Source of the DNA: Leifsonia sp040686855
GTDB lineage: Bacteria > Actinomycetota > Actinomycetes > Actinomycetales > Microbacteriaceae
DNA: 64,000 nucleotides
Assembly: GCF_040686855.1 (NCBI RefSeq)
Contig: NZ_JBFBOG010000003.1
Location: 496,001 to 560,000, forward strand
Reading direction: 5' to 3'
Of the stretch, positions 16,540-24,891 are shown in pieces. The notes under the pieces were generated by a model that had not been told where the DNA came from, searched no databases, and was given only the letters and a program-made list of their open reading frames with translations. Numbering within the stretch: position 1 is the first letter of the stretch; each line of letters begins with the position of its first letter. The position numbers and the translations under genes are program-made.

Positions 16540-19062
16540 ATGGTGGATAACGAGAATATCGACAACACGAACGACAACGAGACGGAGACGGGAGGACGGA
16601 AGCGCAAGGGCCTCTTCGGCGCGCGACGCGTGGTGAAGAGAGCGGCACCGAGCATTTCCGAGACCGTCACGCCGACGCCTGACGCGCCCGTCGCCGAGGA
16701 GCCGGCCGCCGAGGCGCCGGCCGCCGACGCGCCTGCCGCCGACGCTCCGGCCGAGCAGACCGCTCCCGCGGCGCAGGTCGACCCGACCGCGCCCGTGACG
16801 CCGGAGCCGCCGGCTCTCCCGGAGAAGCTGGGCGACGGCGAGACCCCGGCCGCGGCCTCCGCGCCCGGCCTGCCACCGACCACGCTGCTCTTCCAGGCGC
16901 CCGACATCCTCCCGCTGCCCCCGCTTCCGGAGGGCGAGGAGGAGCCGGCCACCGGCGTCCGCCGCCGCTCCCGCCGCCGCGCCGGGGAATCCGGCCGCGA
17001 AGGGGCCAACGACCCGGCCAATACCGTCGTCAAGGTCCGTACGCCGCGCGAGCCGGAGCTGATCACCGAGCCCCAGAAGGTCAAGGGCTCCACGCGCCTC
17101 GAGGCGAAGAAGCAGCGCCGCCGCGACGGCCGCGACGCCGGTCGCCGCCGTCCCGTCATCACCGAGGCCGAGTTCCTGGCCCGCCGCGAGTCCGTCGACC
17201 GCCAGATGGTGGTCCGCTCCAAAGGCGGACGCATCCAGATCGGCGTGCTGGAGGACAAGGTCCTCGTCGAGCACTACGTCGCCCGCTCGCAGGAGGCGTC
17301 GCTCATCGGCAACGTCTACCTCGGCCGGGTGCAGAACGTCCTGCCGAGCATGGAGGCCGCCTTCGTCGACATCGGCCGTGGCCGCAACGCCGTGCTGTAC
17401 TCCGGCGAGGTCGACTGGGATGCCGTCGAGACCGGCAACCAGCCGCGCCGCATCGAGCTGGCGCTGAAGGCGGGGGACCGCGTCCTCGTCCAGGTCACGA
17501 AGGACCCGGTCGGCCACAAGGGCGCCCGGCTCACCAGCCAGATCTCGCTGCCCGGCCGTTACCTCGTGTACGTGCCCAACGGCTCCATGAACGGCATCAG
17601 CCGCAAGCTTCCGGACACCGAGCGCGCGCGCCTCAAGAAGATCCTCAAGGAGGTGCTGCCGGAGAGCGCCGGCGTGATCGTCCGCACCGCCGCCGAGGGC
17701 GCAACCGAGGAGCAGCTGACGCTCGACGTCAACCGCCTCACCGCGCAGTGGGCGGACATCAGCCAGCGCGTCGAGACCCAGCAGGCCCCCGCGCTGCTCC
17801 ACAGCGAGCCGGACCTCCTGATCAAGATCATCCGCGACGTCTTCAACGAGGACTTCCAGAAGCTGATCATCGCCGGCGACGACGCGCGCCAGACGATCGA
17901 GAACTACCTCCGTCAGGTCGCTCCCGACCTGCTCGACCGCGTGGAGCCGTACGAGGGCGAGCGCGACGCGTTCGACGAGTACCGCATCACCGAGCAGATC
18001 GAGAAGGCGCTGGAGCGCAAGGTGTGGCTGCCCTCGGGTGGTTCGCTCGTGATCGACCGCACCGAGGCGATGACGGTCGTGGACGTCAACACCGGCAAGT
18101 ACGTCGGCTCCGGCGGCAACCTGGAGGAGACCGTCACCAAGAACAACCTCGAGGCCGCGGAGGAGATCGTCCGCCAGCTGCGCCTGCGCGACATCGGCGG
18201 CATCATCGTCGTCGACTTCATCGACATGGTGCTCGAGTCGAACCGCGACCTCGTCCTCCGCCGCCTGGTGGAGTGCCTGAGCCGCGACCGGACCAAGCAC
18301 CAGGTCGCCGAGGTGACCTCGCTCGGACTCGTGCAGATGACCCGCAAGAAGCTCGGCCTCGGCCTTCTCGAGACGTTCAGCGAGGCGTGCGAGGTCTGCG
18401 CGGGCCGCGGCGTGATCGTCCACCACGACCCGGTGGTGAAGCACCGCCAGCCGCAGCAGCAGCCGAACGAGCGCCGTCGCGGCCGTGGCGGCAACGGCAA
18501 CGGGGGCTCCGGCGCCGGGAACGGCAACGGCGGAGCCGCGAACGGGAACGGCAACGGGAACGGCCACGCCGGCACGCACGAGATCACCGACGACGCGAAG
18601 AACGCGCTCGCCAAGATCGCGGCGTCGACCATCCACCACCACGAGGACGAGGCCAAGCCGTCCGAGGGCGAGCAGCTGGAGGTGGCGGAGGTCACCGTCG
18701 CCGAGGTGACGGTGACCGAGGTCACGGCCACCAAGAAGCGCCGCCGCAAGGGCAAGGGCGGCGCCGACCGTCAGCAGGCGCCGGAGCAGCAGGCCGCTGC
18801 GCAGGAGCACCCGGCACAGGCCGAGGATGCTCCGGAAGCTGCGCAGGAGTCCGCCGACGCCGGTATCCCGCTGATCGAGCTCCCCGAGCCCGCGCCGGTG
18901 CACGCGCCCCAGCGGCCGTCGCAGCACGAGACCGAGCTGCTGCTCGACTCCGTGCTCGACGCGCTGCCCGCTCCGAAGGAGCCGGGACAGGGCCGCAGCC
19001 GCAGCCGTCGAGCCAGCACCGCGGTCATCGCCGGCGGCGAACTGGCCCCGAAGGGCGAGTAG
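16540..19062 (+). CDS. rne: Rne/Rng family ribonuclease (RNase E/G)
   Basis: Endoribonuclease of mRNA decay and rRNA/tRNA processing, 840 residues. Residues 1-200 are disordered, with Ala/Pro/Glu-rich and then Arg-rich stretches. An S1 RNA-binding domain follows (GNVYLGRVQNVLPSMEAAF, about 255-340). The catalytic Mg-binding aspartates fit Asp515 in VVDVNTGKYVG and Asp559 in IIVVDFIDM. The zinc-link CEVC is at 617-620. The tail has Gly/Asn repeats and His/Glu-rich segments, typical of actinobacterial RNase E, where both ends carry protein and RNA contacts. ATG 16540 has a GAGG-type ribosome site in GGTCGAGGAGTGC. Confidence 0.95.
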   Translation: MVDNENIDNTNDNETETGGRKRKGLFGARRVVKRAAPSISETVTPTPDAPVAEEPAAEAPAADAPAADAPAEQTAPAAQVDPTAPVTPEPPALPEKLGDGETPAAASAPGLPPTTLLFQAPDILPLPPLPEGEEEPATGVRRRSRRRAGESGREGANDPANTVVKVRTPREPELITEPQKVKGSTRLEAKKQRRRDGRDAGRRRPVITEAEFLARRESVDRQMVVRSKGGRIQIGVLEDKVLVEHYVARSQEASLIGNVYLGRVQNVLPSMEAAFVDIGRGRNAVLYSGEVDWDAVETGNQPRRIELALKAGDRVLVQVTKDPVGHKGARLTSQISLPGRYLVYVPNGSMNGISRKLPDTERARLKKILKEVLPESAGVIVRTAAEGATEEQLTLDVNRLTAQWADISQRVETQQAPALLHSEPDLLIKIIRDVFNEDFQKLIIAGDDARQTIENYLRQVAPDLLDRVEPYEGERDAFDEYRITEQIEKALERKVWLPSGGSLVIDRTEAMTVVDVNTGKYVGSGGNLEETVTKNNLEAAEEIVRQLRLRDIGGIIVVDFIDMVLESNRDLVLRRLVECLSRDRTKHQVAEVTSLGLVQMTRKKLGLGLLETFSEACEVCAGRGVIVHHDPVVKHRQPQQQPNERRRGRGGNGNGGSGAGNGNGGAANGNGNGNGHAGTHEITDDAKNALAKIAASTIHHHEDEAKPSEGEQLEVAEVTVAEVTVTEVTATKKRRRKGKGGADRQQAPEQQAAAQEHPAQAEDAPEAAQESADAGIPLIELPEPAPVHAPQRPSQHETELLLDSVLDALPAPKEPGQGRSRSRRASTAVIAGGELAPKGE

Positions 19063-19066
19063 CGCT

Positions 19067-19342
19067 TCAGTGGCGCCGCACGCGGTCACGGGCCTTCACC
19101 CGCAGGCCGCTGGCGATCAGTCGCGACACGAGCTCGTGGCCGGAGACGGGATGCGCCCCGGCGGCCACGAGCTCGTCGTAGCGCCGGTCGGGAACGTCGT
19201 AGTGGTCGAGGTCGAACGCCCGGGACTGGATGCCGTTGGCCGCGGCGAAGGCGTGCAGCTCGTCGAGCGACGCGTCGCTGACCAGGTGCGACCACAACAT
19301 GCCGTGGGCCGGCCATGCCGGGGGATCGATCAGGACCGTCAT
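19067..19342 (-). CDS. DUF4031 domain protein
   Basis: A 91-residue protein starting MTVLIDPPAWPAHGMLWSHL, the hallmark of the DUF4031 family, with HYDVPDRRYDELVAAGA in the middle. Conserved His, Asp and Trp residues hint at a small metal- or nucleotide-binding fold, but no activity is known to me. On the minus strand TAGAAT (19354-19349) ends six bases before ATG 19342, so the transcript looks leaderless. The 13-base region TAGAATGATTCTA is a perfect palindrome. The gene lies between rne and rplU on the opposite strand, as in relatives. Confidence 0.85.
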   Translation of the reverse strand: MTVLIDPPAWPAHGMLWSHLVSDASLDELHAFAAANGIQSRAFDLDHYDVPDRRYDELVAAGAHPVSGHELVSRLIASGLRVKARDRVRRH

Positions 19343-19394
19343 AGAATGATTCTAGGAACGGGCTCCGACGCCGGCCGGAAGGCTTCCCAGCGAA

Positions 19395-19594
19395 TTGACG
19401 ATGGCCGGGGCGTCGGGTAAAGTTGACCGTTGGTGTGTGCCGGGTGCTGCTCGGCCGCCAACATGGTTTTCTGAGAGCCGTCGGTCGCAGCACGCGAACG
19501 GGCGGACTCGCCAGTGATATCCAACAAAGTAGAAGAGCAGGACCAGGTCCGCGGCTGCGCCGGGAACTGTTCCCCGACGAAAAGGTACTGACAA
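19395..19594 (+). promoter_or_regulatory. Promoter and leader of rplU-rpmA-obg
   Basis: A near-consensus promoter is visible: TTGACG (19395-19400), a 17-base spacer and TAAAGT (19418-19423). This implies a leader of about 165 bases before rplU. The leader holds short complementary GC-rich stretches, which could allow feedback by L21 or L27, but I recognise no known leader motif. Confidence 0.7.
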
Positions 19595-19903
19595 GTGGTT
19601 TACGCAGTTGTGCGCGCCGGTGGCCGGCAGGAGAAGGTCGAGGTCGGCACCATCGTGACGATGGACCGCATCAAGGCCGACGAGAACGGCACGGTCCAGC
19701 TCGCGCCCGTGCTGCTGGTCGACGGTGACACGATCACCTCCGACGCCAAGTCGCTCGCGAAGGTCGTCGTGACCGCCGAGGTCCTGGGCGACCTCCGCGG
19801 CCCGAAGATCGTCATCCAGAAGTTCAAGAACAAGACCGGCTACAAGAAGCGCCAGGGCCACCGTCAGGAGCTCACGCGCGTCAAGATCACCGGCATCAAG
19901 TAG
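19595..19903 (+). CDS. rplU: 50S ribosomal protein L21
   Basis: A 102-residue large-subunit protein that binds 23S rRNA beside L20. The N-terminus VYAVVRAGGRQEKVEVG and the C-terminal FKNKTGYKKRQGHRQ segment, which contacts RNA, are diagnostic. It starts with GTG at 19595, preceded by AAAGG. It is the first gene of rplU-rpmA-obg, driven by the strong promoter at 19395-19423. Confidence 0.97.
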   Translation: MVYAVVRAGGRQEKVEVGTIVTMDRIKADENGTVQLAPVLLVDGDTITSDAKSLAKVVVTAEVLGDLRGPKIVIQKFKNKTGYKKRQGHRQELTRVKITGIK

Positions 19904-19933
19904 CCGACAGACCGTTCTCGAGGAGAAGAAACC

Positions 19934-20191
19934 ATGGCACACAAAAAGGGAGCGAGCTCCACTCGCAACGGCCGCGACTCCAACGCGCAGCGCCTCGGCG
20001 TCAAGCGCTTCGGCGGCCAGACCGTCAACGCGGGTGAGATCCTCGTCCGCCAGCGCGGCACGCACTTCCACCCCGGCGTGAACGTCGGCCGTGGCGGCGA
20101 CGACACGCTGTTCGCCCTCGCCGCCGGTGCGGTCGAGTTCGGCACCAAGGGCGGCCGCAAGGTCGTCAACATCGTGGAGGCCTCGGCCTGA
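19934..20191 (+). CDS. rpmA: 50S ribosomal protein L27
   Basis: An 85-residue protein near the peptidyl-transferase centre, where its N-terminal tail reaches the P-site tRNA. The start MAHKKGASSTRNGRDSNAQR and the core LGVKRFGGQTVNAGEILVRQ are textbook. It begins directly with AHKKG, without the cleaved N-terminal extension seen in many Firmicutes. A ribosome site GAGGAG precedes the ATG. A stable hairpin with a TTCG loop lies between it and obg. Confidence 0.97.
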   Translation: MAHKKGASSTRNGRDSNAQRLGVKRFGGQTVNAGEILVRQRGTHFHPGVNVGRGGDDTLFALAAGAVEFGTKGGRKVVNIVEASA

Positions 20192-20214
20192 GCCGTCGCC
20201 ACCAGCACCACTTC

Positions 20215-20244
20215 CGGATGGGCGGGCTTCGGCCCGCCCATCCG
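20215..20244 (+). terminator. UUCG-capped hairpin between rpmA and obg
   Basis: Arms 20215-20227 and 20232-20244 pair perfectly over 13 bases around a TTCG tetraloop. There is no T run. It probably attenuates read-through or protects the rpmA 3' end, lowering obg expression relative to the ribosomal proteins. Confidence 0.65.
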
Positions 20245-20271
20245 CCGTTTCACCACACATAGGAGAGCACC

Positions 20272-21825
20272 ATGGCGACGTTCGTCGACCGCGTGACATT
20301 GCACTTGCGCGCGGGCAACGGCGGAAACGGGTGCGTCTCGGTCCGCCGCGAGAAGTTCAAGCCCCTGGCCGGCCCCGACGGCGGCAACGGCGGCAACGGC
20401 GGAGACATCATCCTCGTCGCCGACCCGCAGGTCACCACCCTGCTCGGCTACCACCGCCACCCGCATCGCGCGAGCGAGAACGGCGGGTTCGGGATGGGCG
20501 ATCACCGCAGCGGCCACACCGGCGAAGACCTCGAGCTGCCCGTCCCGGTCGGAACCGTCGTCAAGGATGAGGACGGCGTGGAGCTCGCGGACCTCACCGA
20601 GCCCGGCATGCGCTTCGTCGCGGCGGCCGGCGGCGTCGGCGGCCTCGGCAACGCGGCTCTGGCGAACCCGAAGCGCAAGGCGCCCGGCTTCGCCCTGCTC
20701 GGCACGCCCGGGTGGGAGGGCGACATCCGCCTCGAGCTCAAGACCGTCGCCGACATCGCGCTCGTCGGCTACCCCTCGGCCGGCAAGTCGAGCCTGATCG
20801 CCGCGCTCTCCGCGGCCAAGCCGAAGATCGCCGACTACCCGTTCACGACCCTCCACCCGAACCTCGGGGTCGTGCAGGCGGGCGACGTGCGCTACACCGT
20901 CGCCGACGTCCCCGGCCTCATCGAGGGCGCGAGCGAGGGACGCGGCCTGGGGCTGGAGTTCCTGCGCCACGTCGAGCGGTGCTCGGCCCTGCTGCATGTG
21001 CTCGACTGCGCGACCCTCGAGCCCGGACGCGACCCGCTGAGCGACCTCGACGTCATCCTCGCCGAGCTCGCCGCCTATCCCGTGCCGGAAGGCCAGACGC
21101 CGCTCCTGGAGCGCCCGCAGCTGATCGCCCTCAACAAGATCGACGTGCCGGATGCGCGCGAGCTCGCCGAGTTCGTCCGCCCGGAGCTCGAGCAGCGCGG
21201 CTACCGCGTGTTCGAGATCTCCACCGTCAGCCACGAGGGCCTGCGCCCCCTGTCGTTCGCGCTGGCCGAGATCGTCGAGAAGGCCCGTACGGAGCAGCTG
21301 GAGCTGGAGCAGGCGCGCCCGCGGATCGTCATCCGGCCGAAGGCTGTGGACGACTCCGGCTACGTGGTGAAGGTCGAGGGCGGCACCGATGGCCCCGTCT
21401 ACCGCATCCTGGGCGCGAAGCCCGAGCGCTGGGTCGCCCAGACCGACTTCGCCAACGACGAGGCCGTCGGCTACCTGGCCGACCGTCTCGCGAAGCTGGG
21501 CGTGGAAGACGCGCTGGTGCGCGCCGGCGCGGTCGCCGGGTCCACCGTCGTCATCGGCCGGAACAACGGCGTCGTGTTCGACTGGGAGCCCACGCTCACC
21601 TCGACCGCGGAGCTCATCACGGCGCCGCGCGGTACCGACTCGCGCCTGGACACCAACGCCCGGCCGACGCGCAACCAGCGCCGCGAGGACTACTTCGATC
21701 GGATGGACGCCAAGGCGGAGGCCCGCGAAGAGCTCCTGCGCGAACGCGAGGCGGGACTCTGGCAGGACGACAGCTACGACGAGAACGCCGTGCCCACGGC
21801 GGAGGAGGAGAGCAGCGAGGGATGA
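20272..21825 (+). CDS. obgE: GTPase Obg (ribosome assembly and stress)
   Basis: A 517-residue GTPase acting in late 50S assembly. It has the glycine-rich OBG fold at the N-terminus (residues 1-160, VTLHLRAGNGGNGCVSVRRE). The G domain has P-loop GYPSAGKSS at about 166-174, then DVPGLIEGASEGRGLGLEFL and the NKID nucleotide-specificity motif. The C-terminal OCT domain and an acidic tail follow, as in actinobacteria. The ATG at 20272 follows AGGAGAG. Its stop overlaps proB (ATGA). Confidence 0.97.
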   Translation: MATFVDRVTLHLRAGNGGNGCVSVRREKFKPLAGPDGGNGGNGGDIILVADPQVTTLLGYHRHPHRASENGGFGMGDHRSGHTGEDLELPVPVGTVVKDEDGVELADLTEPGMRFVAAAGGVGGLGNAALANPKRKAPGFALLGTPGWEGDIRLELKTVADIALVGYPSAGKSSLIAALSAAKPKIADYPFTTLHPNLGVVQAGDVRYTVADVPGLIEGASEGRGLGLEFLRHVERCSALLHVLDCATLEPGRDPLSDLDVILAELAAYPVPEGQTPLLERPQLIALNKIDVPDARELAEFVRPELEQRGYRVFEISTVSHEGLRPLSFALAEIVEKARTEQLELEQARPRIVIRPKAVDDSGYVVKVEGGTDGPVYRILGAKPERWVAQTDFANDEAVGYLADRLAKLGVEDALVRAGAVAGSTVVIGRNNGVVFDWEPTLTSTAELITAPRGTDSRLDTNARPTRNQRREDYFDRMDAKAEAREELLREREAGLWQDDSYDENAVPTAEEESSEG

Positions 21826-22664
21826 CGATCGACGACCGCAGCCAGATCCCGACCGCCCGGCGCATCGTCGTCAAGGTGGGCTCGTCGTCCATCAGCGGCG
21901 AGAACGCGGGACAGATCGCGCCGCTGGTCGACGCCCTCGCCGAGGCGCACGGTCGTGGCACGCAGGTCATCCTCGTGTCCTCCGGTGCCATCGCGACCGG
22001 TATCCCGTACCTGTCGCTCTCGGAGCGTCCCACCGACCTCGCGACGCAGCAGGCCGCGGCGGCGGTCGGCCAGAACGTGCTGATCTACCGCTATCAGGAC
22101 AGCCTCGACCGCTACGACATCGTGGCGGGCCAGGTGCTGCTGACGGCCGGTGACATGGAGAACCCGACGCACCGGAGCAACGCGAAGCGGGCCATGGAGC
22201 GGCTGCTCGACCTCCGCATCCTGCCGATCGTCAACGAGAACGACACGGTGGCGACGCACGAGATCCGGTTCGGCGACAACGACCGGCTGGCGGCTCTCGT
22301 CGCGCTGCTGGTCGAGGCGGACCTGCTGGTGCTGCTGTCGGATGTGGACGCCCTGTACACGAAGCCGCCGCACGAGCCCGGCGCCGAGCGCATCGAGCAC
22401 GTCGGCTGGGACGACGAGCTCGCCGGTGTGGAGATCGGCTCCACCGGTCTCTCCGGCGTCGGCAGCGGGGGAGCGGTGACCAAGGTGTCCGCGGCGCGAC
22501 AGGCCGCCGAGCGCGGCACGGCCGTCGTCCTGACCGCGACCTCGCTGGTGTCGCAGGCGCTGCGCGGCGAGCAGGTCGGCACCTGGTTCGCGCCTGCGCC
22601 GACCGACGCCACCTCGTCCACAGGTTCGTCGCCGGCCGTCACCTCGGACGCCGCTGCGTCTTAG
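21822..22664 (+). CDS. proB: Glutamate 5-kinase without PUA domain
   Basis: First enzyme of proline synthesis, phosphorylating glutamate to gamma-glutamyl phosphate. The 280-residue product contains a complete amino-acid-kinase domain (VVKVGSSSISGENAG, ILVSSGAIATG, NENDTVATHEIRFGDND, SGVGSGGAVTKVSAA). It ends in a short Ser/Thr/Ala-rich tail instead of the C-terminal PUA domain found in the roughly 367-residue E. coli enzyme. The start overlaps the obg stop. The stop codon TAG is also the first half of the -10 box of the proA promoter. The lack of PUA may alter allosteric control by proline. Confidence 0.95.
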   Translation: MTIDDRSQIPTARRIVVKVGSSSISGENAGQIAPLVDALAEAHGRGTQVILVSSGAIATGIPYLSLSERPTDLATQQAAAAVGQNVLIYRYQDSLDRYDIVAGQVLLTAGDMENPTHRSNAKRAMERLLDLRILPIVNENDTVATHEIRFGDNDRLAALVALLVEADLLVLLSDVDALYTKPPHEPGAERIEHVGWDDELAGVEIGSTGLSGVGSGGAVTKVSAARQAAERGTAVVLTATSLVSQALRGEQVGTWFAPAPTDATSSTGSSPAVTSDAAAS

Positions 22665-22673
22665 AATCGACGC
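22662..22673 (+). promoter_or_regulatory. Leaderless promoter of proA inside the proB stop codon
   Basis: TAGAAT at 22662-22667 ends six bases before the proA ATG at 22674, and its first three bases are the proB stop codon. This gives proA an independent promoter with transcription expected to begin at, or within a base of, the ATG. Confidence 0.65.
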
Positions 22674-23951
22674 ATGTCCTCGATCACCCAGGCGCCTGCC
22701 GCCACGCTGTCGCTGCACGAACGGCTCGCTGCCGCCAAGACCGCGTCGCGCGCGCTGGCCGTGGCCAACACGGAGCAGAAGAACCGCGCGCTGCGGGCGA
22801 TCGCCGACGGTGTGCTCGCGTCCTCGGCCGAGGTGCTGGCGGCCAACGAGCTCGACCTGGCGAACGGCCGCGAGAACGGCCTGTCGACGGGGCTCCTCGA
22901 CCGGCTGACGCTGAGCCCGGCGCGCCTGCAGGGTCTCGCCGACGCGGTGCTCGAGGTCGTCGGGCTGACTGACCCCGTCGGCCAGGCGGTGCGCGGCAGC
23001 TCGCTGCCGAACGGCGTCAAGATCACGCAGGTGCGTGTGCCGTTCGGCGTCGTCGGCGCGATCTACGAAGCGCGGCCCAACGTGACCATCGACATCGCGG
23101 CGCTCGCGATCAAGAGCGGCAATGCGGCGGTGCTCCGCGGCGGGAGTGCCGCCATCGAGACCAACCGCGTGCTGGTGCGGGTGATCCAGCAGGCTCTGGC
23201 GTCGGCCGGTCTGCCCGCTGACGCGGTTCAGACCATCGACGACTTCGGCCGAGAGGGCGCCGCCGAGCTGATGACGGCGCGCGGCTTCGTCGACGTGCTC
23301 ATCCCGCGCGGGAGCGCTGACCTCATCCAGACGGTCGTCACCCAGTCCACGGTCCCGGTCATCGAGACGGGCGCCGGCGTCGTGCACGTGGTGCTCGACG
23401 AGTCGGCTCGCGAGGACTGGGCGGTCGACATCGTGCGGAACGCCAAGGTCCAGCGGCCGAGCGTGTGCAACGCGGTCGAGACGCTGCTGGTGCACCGTGC
23501 CGCTGCCGACCGGCTGCTGCCGCCGGTGCTCGGCGCACTGCGCGACGCCGGGGTCACCATCCACGCCGACGAGCGGGCGCTGCCGTTCGCTCCGGACGGG
23601 GTGCCCGTGACCGACGAGGACTACGCCACCGAGCACATGAGTCTCGACATCTCGGTCAAGGTCGTCGACGACCTCGACGAGGCGATCGACCACATCCGCC
23701 GGTACTCGACACAGCACACCGAGTCGATCATCACGAGCGACCTGGAGAACGCCGAGCGCTTCCTCGCCGAGGTCGACTCGGCGGTCGTCATGGTCAACGC
23801 CTCGACGCGCTTCACAGACGGCGGCGAGTTCGGCTTCGGCGCCGAGGTCGGCATCTCGACCCAGAAACTGCACGCGCGGGGGCCCATGGGGCTGCCCGAG
23901 CTCACCAGCACCAAGTGGATCGTCCGCGGGTCCGGCCAGGTCCGGGCGTAG
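22674..23951 (+). CDS. proA: Glutamate-5-semialdehyde dehydrogenase (gamma-glutamyl phosphate reductase)
   Basis: Second proline-synthesis enzyme, reducing gamma-glutamyl phosphate with NADPH; 425 residues. The ALDH-like signatures are VPFGVVGAIYEARPNVTIDI and the active-site region QRPSVCNAVETLLVH with the catalytic cysteine. The C-terminal GEFGFGAEVGISTQKLHARG segment is diagnostic. ATG 22674 lacks a ribosome site but lies six bases after a TAGAAT box, fitting a leaderless start. It directly follows proB. Confidence 0.97.
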   Translation: MSSITQAPAATLSLHERLAAAKTASRALAVANTEQKNRALRAIADGVLASSAEVLAANELDLANGRENGLSTGLLDRLTLSPARLQGLADAVLEVVGLTDPVGQAVRGSSLPNGVKITQVRVPFGVVGAIYEARPNVTIDIAALAIKSGNAAVLRGGSAAIETNRVLVRVIQQALASAGLPADAVQTIDDFGREGAAELMTARGFVDVLIPRGSADLIQTVVTQSTVPVIETGAGVVHVVLDESAREDWAVDIVRNAKVQRPSVCNAVETLLVHRAAADRLLPPVLGALRDAGVTIHADERALPFAPDGVPVTDEDYATEHMSLDISVKVVDDLDEAIDHIRRYSTQHTESIITSDLENAERFLAEVDSAVVMVNASTRFTDGGEFGFGAEVGISTQKLHARGPMGLPELTSTKWIVRGSGQVRA

Positions 23952-24023
23952 GCGACCGCTAGACTCATCATCGGGCCGTGAGGTCCGCAGAAAGGGCAGT
24001 GCCCTAAGAAAGGACCGAGCACG

Positions 24024-24260
24024 ATGTCATTCCTGACGACCGTCCTCGCCGAGGCCGAGACGCACGTCGAGCTCCCGATGCCGGCCTGGGCGTTCGGCGC
24101 CATCGCGATCGTCATCTTCATCGCCCTCGCGTTCGTGATCTGGAGCTTCAGGGACGTCGCCAACCGGCACAGCCACCGCTCCGCTCCGGACGCGGCCGCC
24201 CACGCCGGCGCCCCGGGTGCCACGCACCACGGCACCGGCCACCCGACCCAGGGACACTGA
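24024..24260 (+). CDS. Small single-pass membrane protein, 78 residues
   Basis: It has a short N-terminal segment, one transmembrane helix (MPAWAFGAIAIVIFIALAFV, about residues 18-40) and a His/Ala/Gly-rich C-terminal tail with eight histidines (HSHRSAPDAAAHAGAPGATH). The ATG at 24024 follows GAAAGGA, and a -10-like TAGACT lies at 23960-23965. I recognise no domain; similar short membrane proteins occur before nadD in Microbacteriaceae. The His-rich tail could bind metal. The next gene starts 29 bases later. Confidence 0.8.
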   Translation: MSFLTTVLAEAETHVELPMPAWAFGAIAIVIFIALAFVIWSFRDVANRHSHRSAPDAAAHAGAPGATHHGTGHPTQGH

Positions 24261-24288
24261 GCCGGCCCGGGCGCGGGCTGACCGCGGC

Positions 24289-24891
24289 ATGGAACTGACG
24301 CAGACGGGACGGCCGCGGATCGGCGTGATGGGCGGCACCTTCGACCCGATCCACCACGGCCACCTGGTCGCCGCCAGCGAGGTCGCCCAGTCGTTCGACC
24401 TGGACGAGGTCATCTTCGTGCCGACCGGGCAGCCCTGGCAGAAGGGTCCGGTCACCCCGGCGGAGCACCGCTACCTGATGACGGTCATCGCCACCGCGTC
24501 CAACCCGCGGTTCACCGTCAGCCGCGTCGACATCGACCGCGGCGGCCCCACCTACACGATCGACACGTTGCGCGACCTCCACGAGGAGCGCCCCGACGCC
24601 GAGCTCTTCTTCATCACCGGTGCGGACGCGATCGCTCAGATCCTGAGCTGGCGCGACGTGGACGAGCTCTGGGAGCTGGCCCACTTCGTTGCTGTGAGTC
24701 GCCCGGGACACGACTTGAGTATTTCTGGATTACCGGAGCAGGACGTAAGCTTATTGGAAGTTCCGGCCCTGGCGATCTCCTCGACCGATTGCAGGAGCCG
24801 GGTCAGCAGGGGATTCCCGGTCTGGTACCTGGTGCCGGACGGGGTCGTTCAGTACATCTCCAAGCACCATCTGTATCGGAGCGTGGCATGA
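24289..24891 (+). CDS. nadD: Nicotinate-nucleotide adenylyltransferase
   Basis: It joins nicotinate mononucleotide to ATP to form deamido-NAD, the central step of NAD synthesis; 200 residues. The nucleotidyltransferase motif GGTFDPIHHGHL starts at residue 15 with the HxGH histidines at 22-25. The C-terminal signature ISSTDCRSRVSRGFPVWYLV (ISST.IR-type) is present. I choose ATG 24289 (MELTQTGRPRIGVMGG); an earlier GTG-type start would overlap the preceding gene. The stop overlaps the next start by four bases. Confidence 0.95.
   Translation: MELTQTGRPRIGVMGGTFDPIHHGHLVAASEVAQSFDLDEVIFVPTGQPWQKGPVTPAEHRYLMTVIATASNPRFTVSRVDIDRGGPTYTIDTLRDLHEERPDAELFFITGADAIAQILSWRDVDELWELAHFVAVSRPGHDLSISGLPEQDVSLLEVPALAISSTDCRSRVSRGFPVWYLVPDGVVQYISKHHLYRSVA

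Noticed and set aside
18481..18570. Gly/Asn repeats near the rne 3' end as a possible CRISPR-like or minisatellite array
   Set aside because: In-frame protein low complexity of RNase E, no spacer structure.
16237..19089. 950-residue minus-strand ORF opposite rne
   Set aside because: Antisense shadow of RNase E; no recognisable domain.
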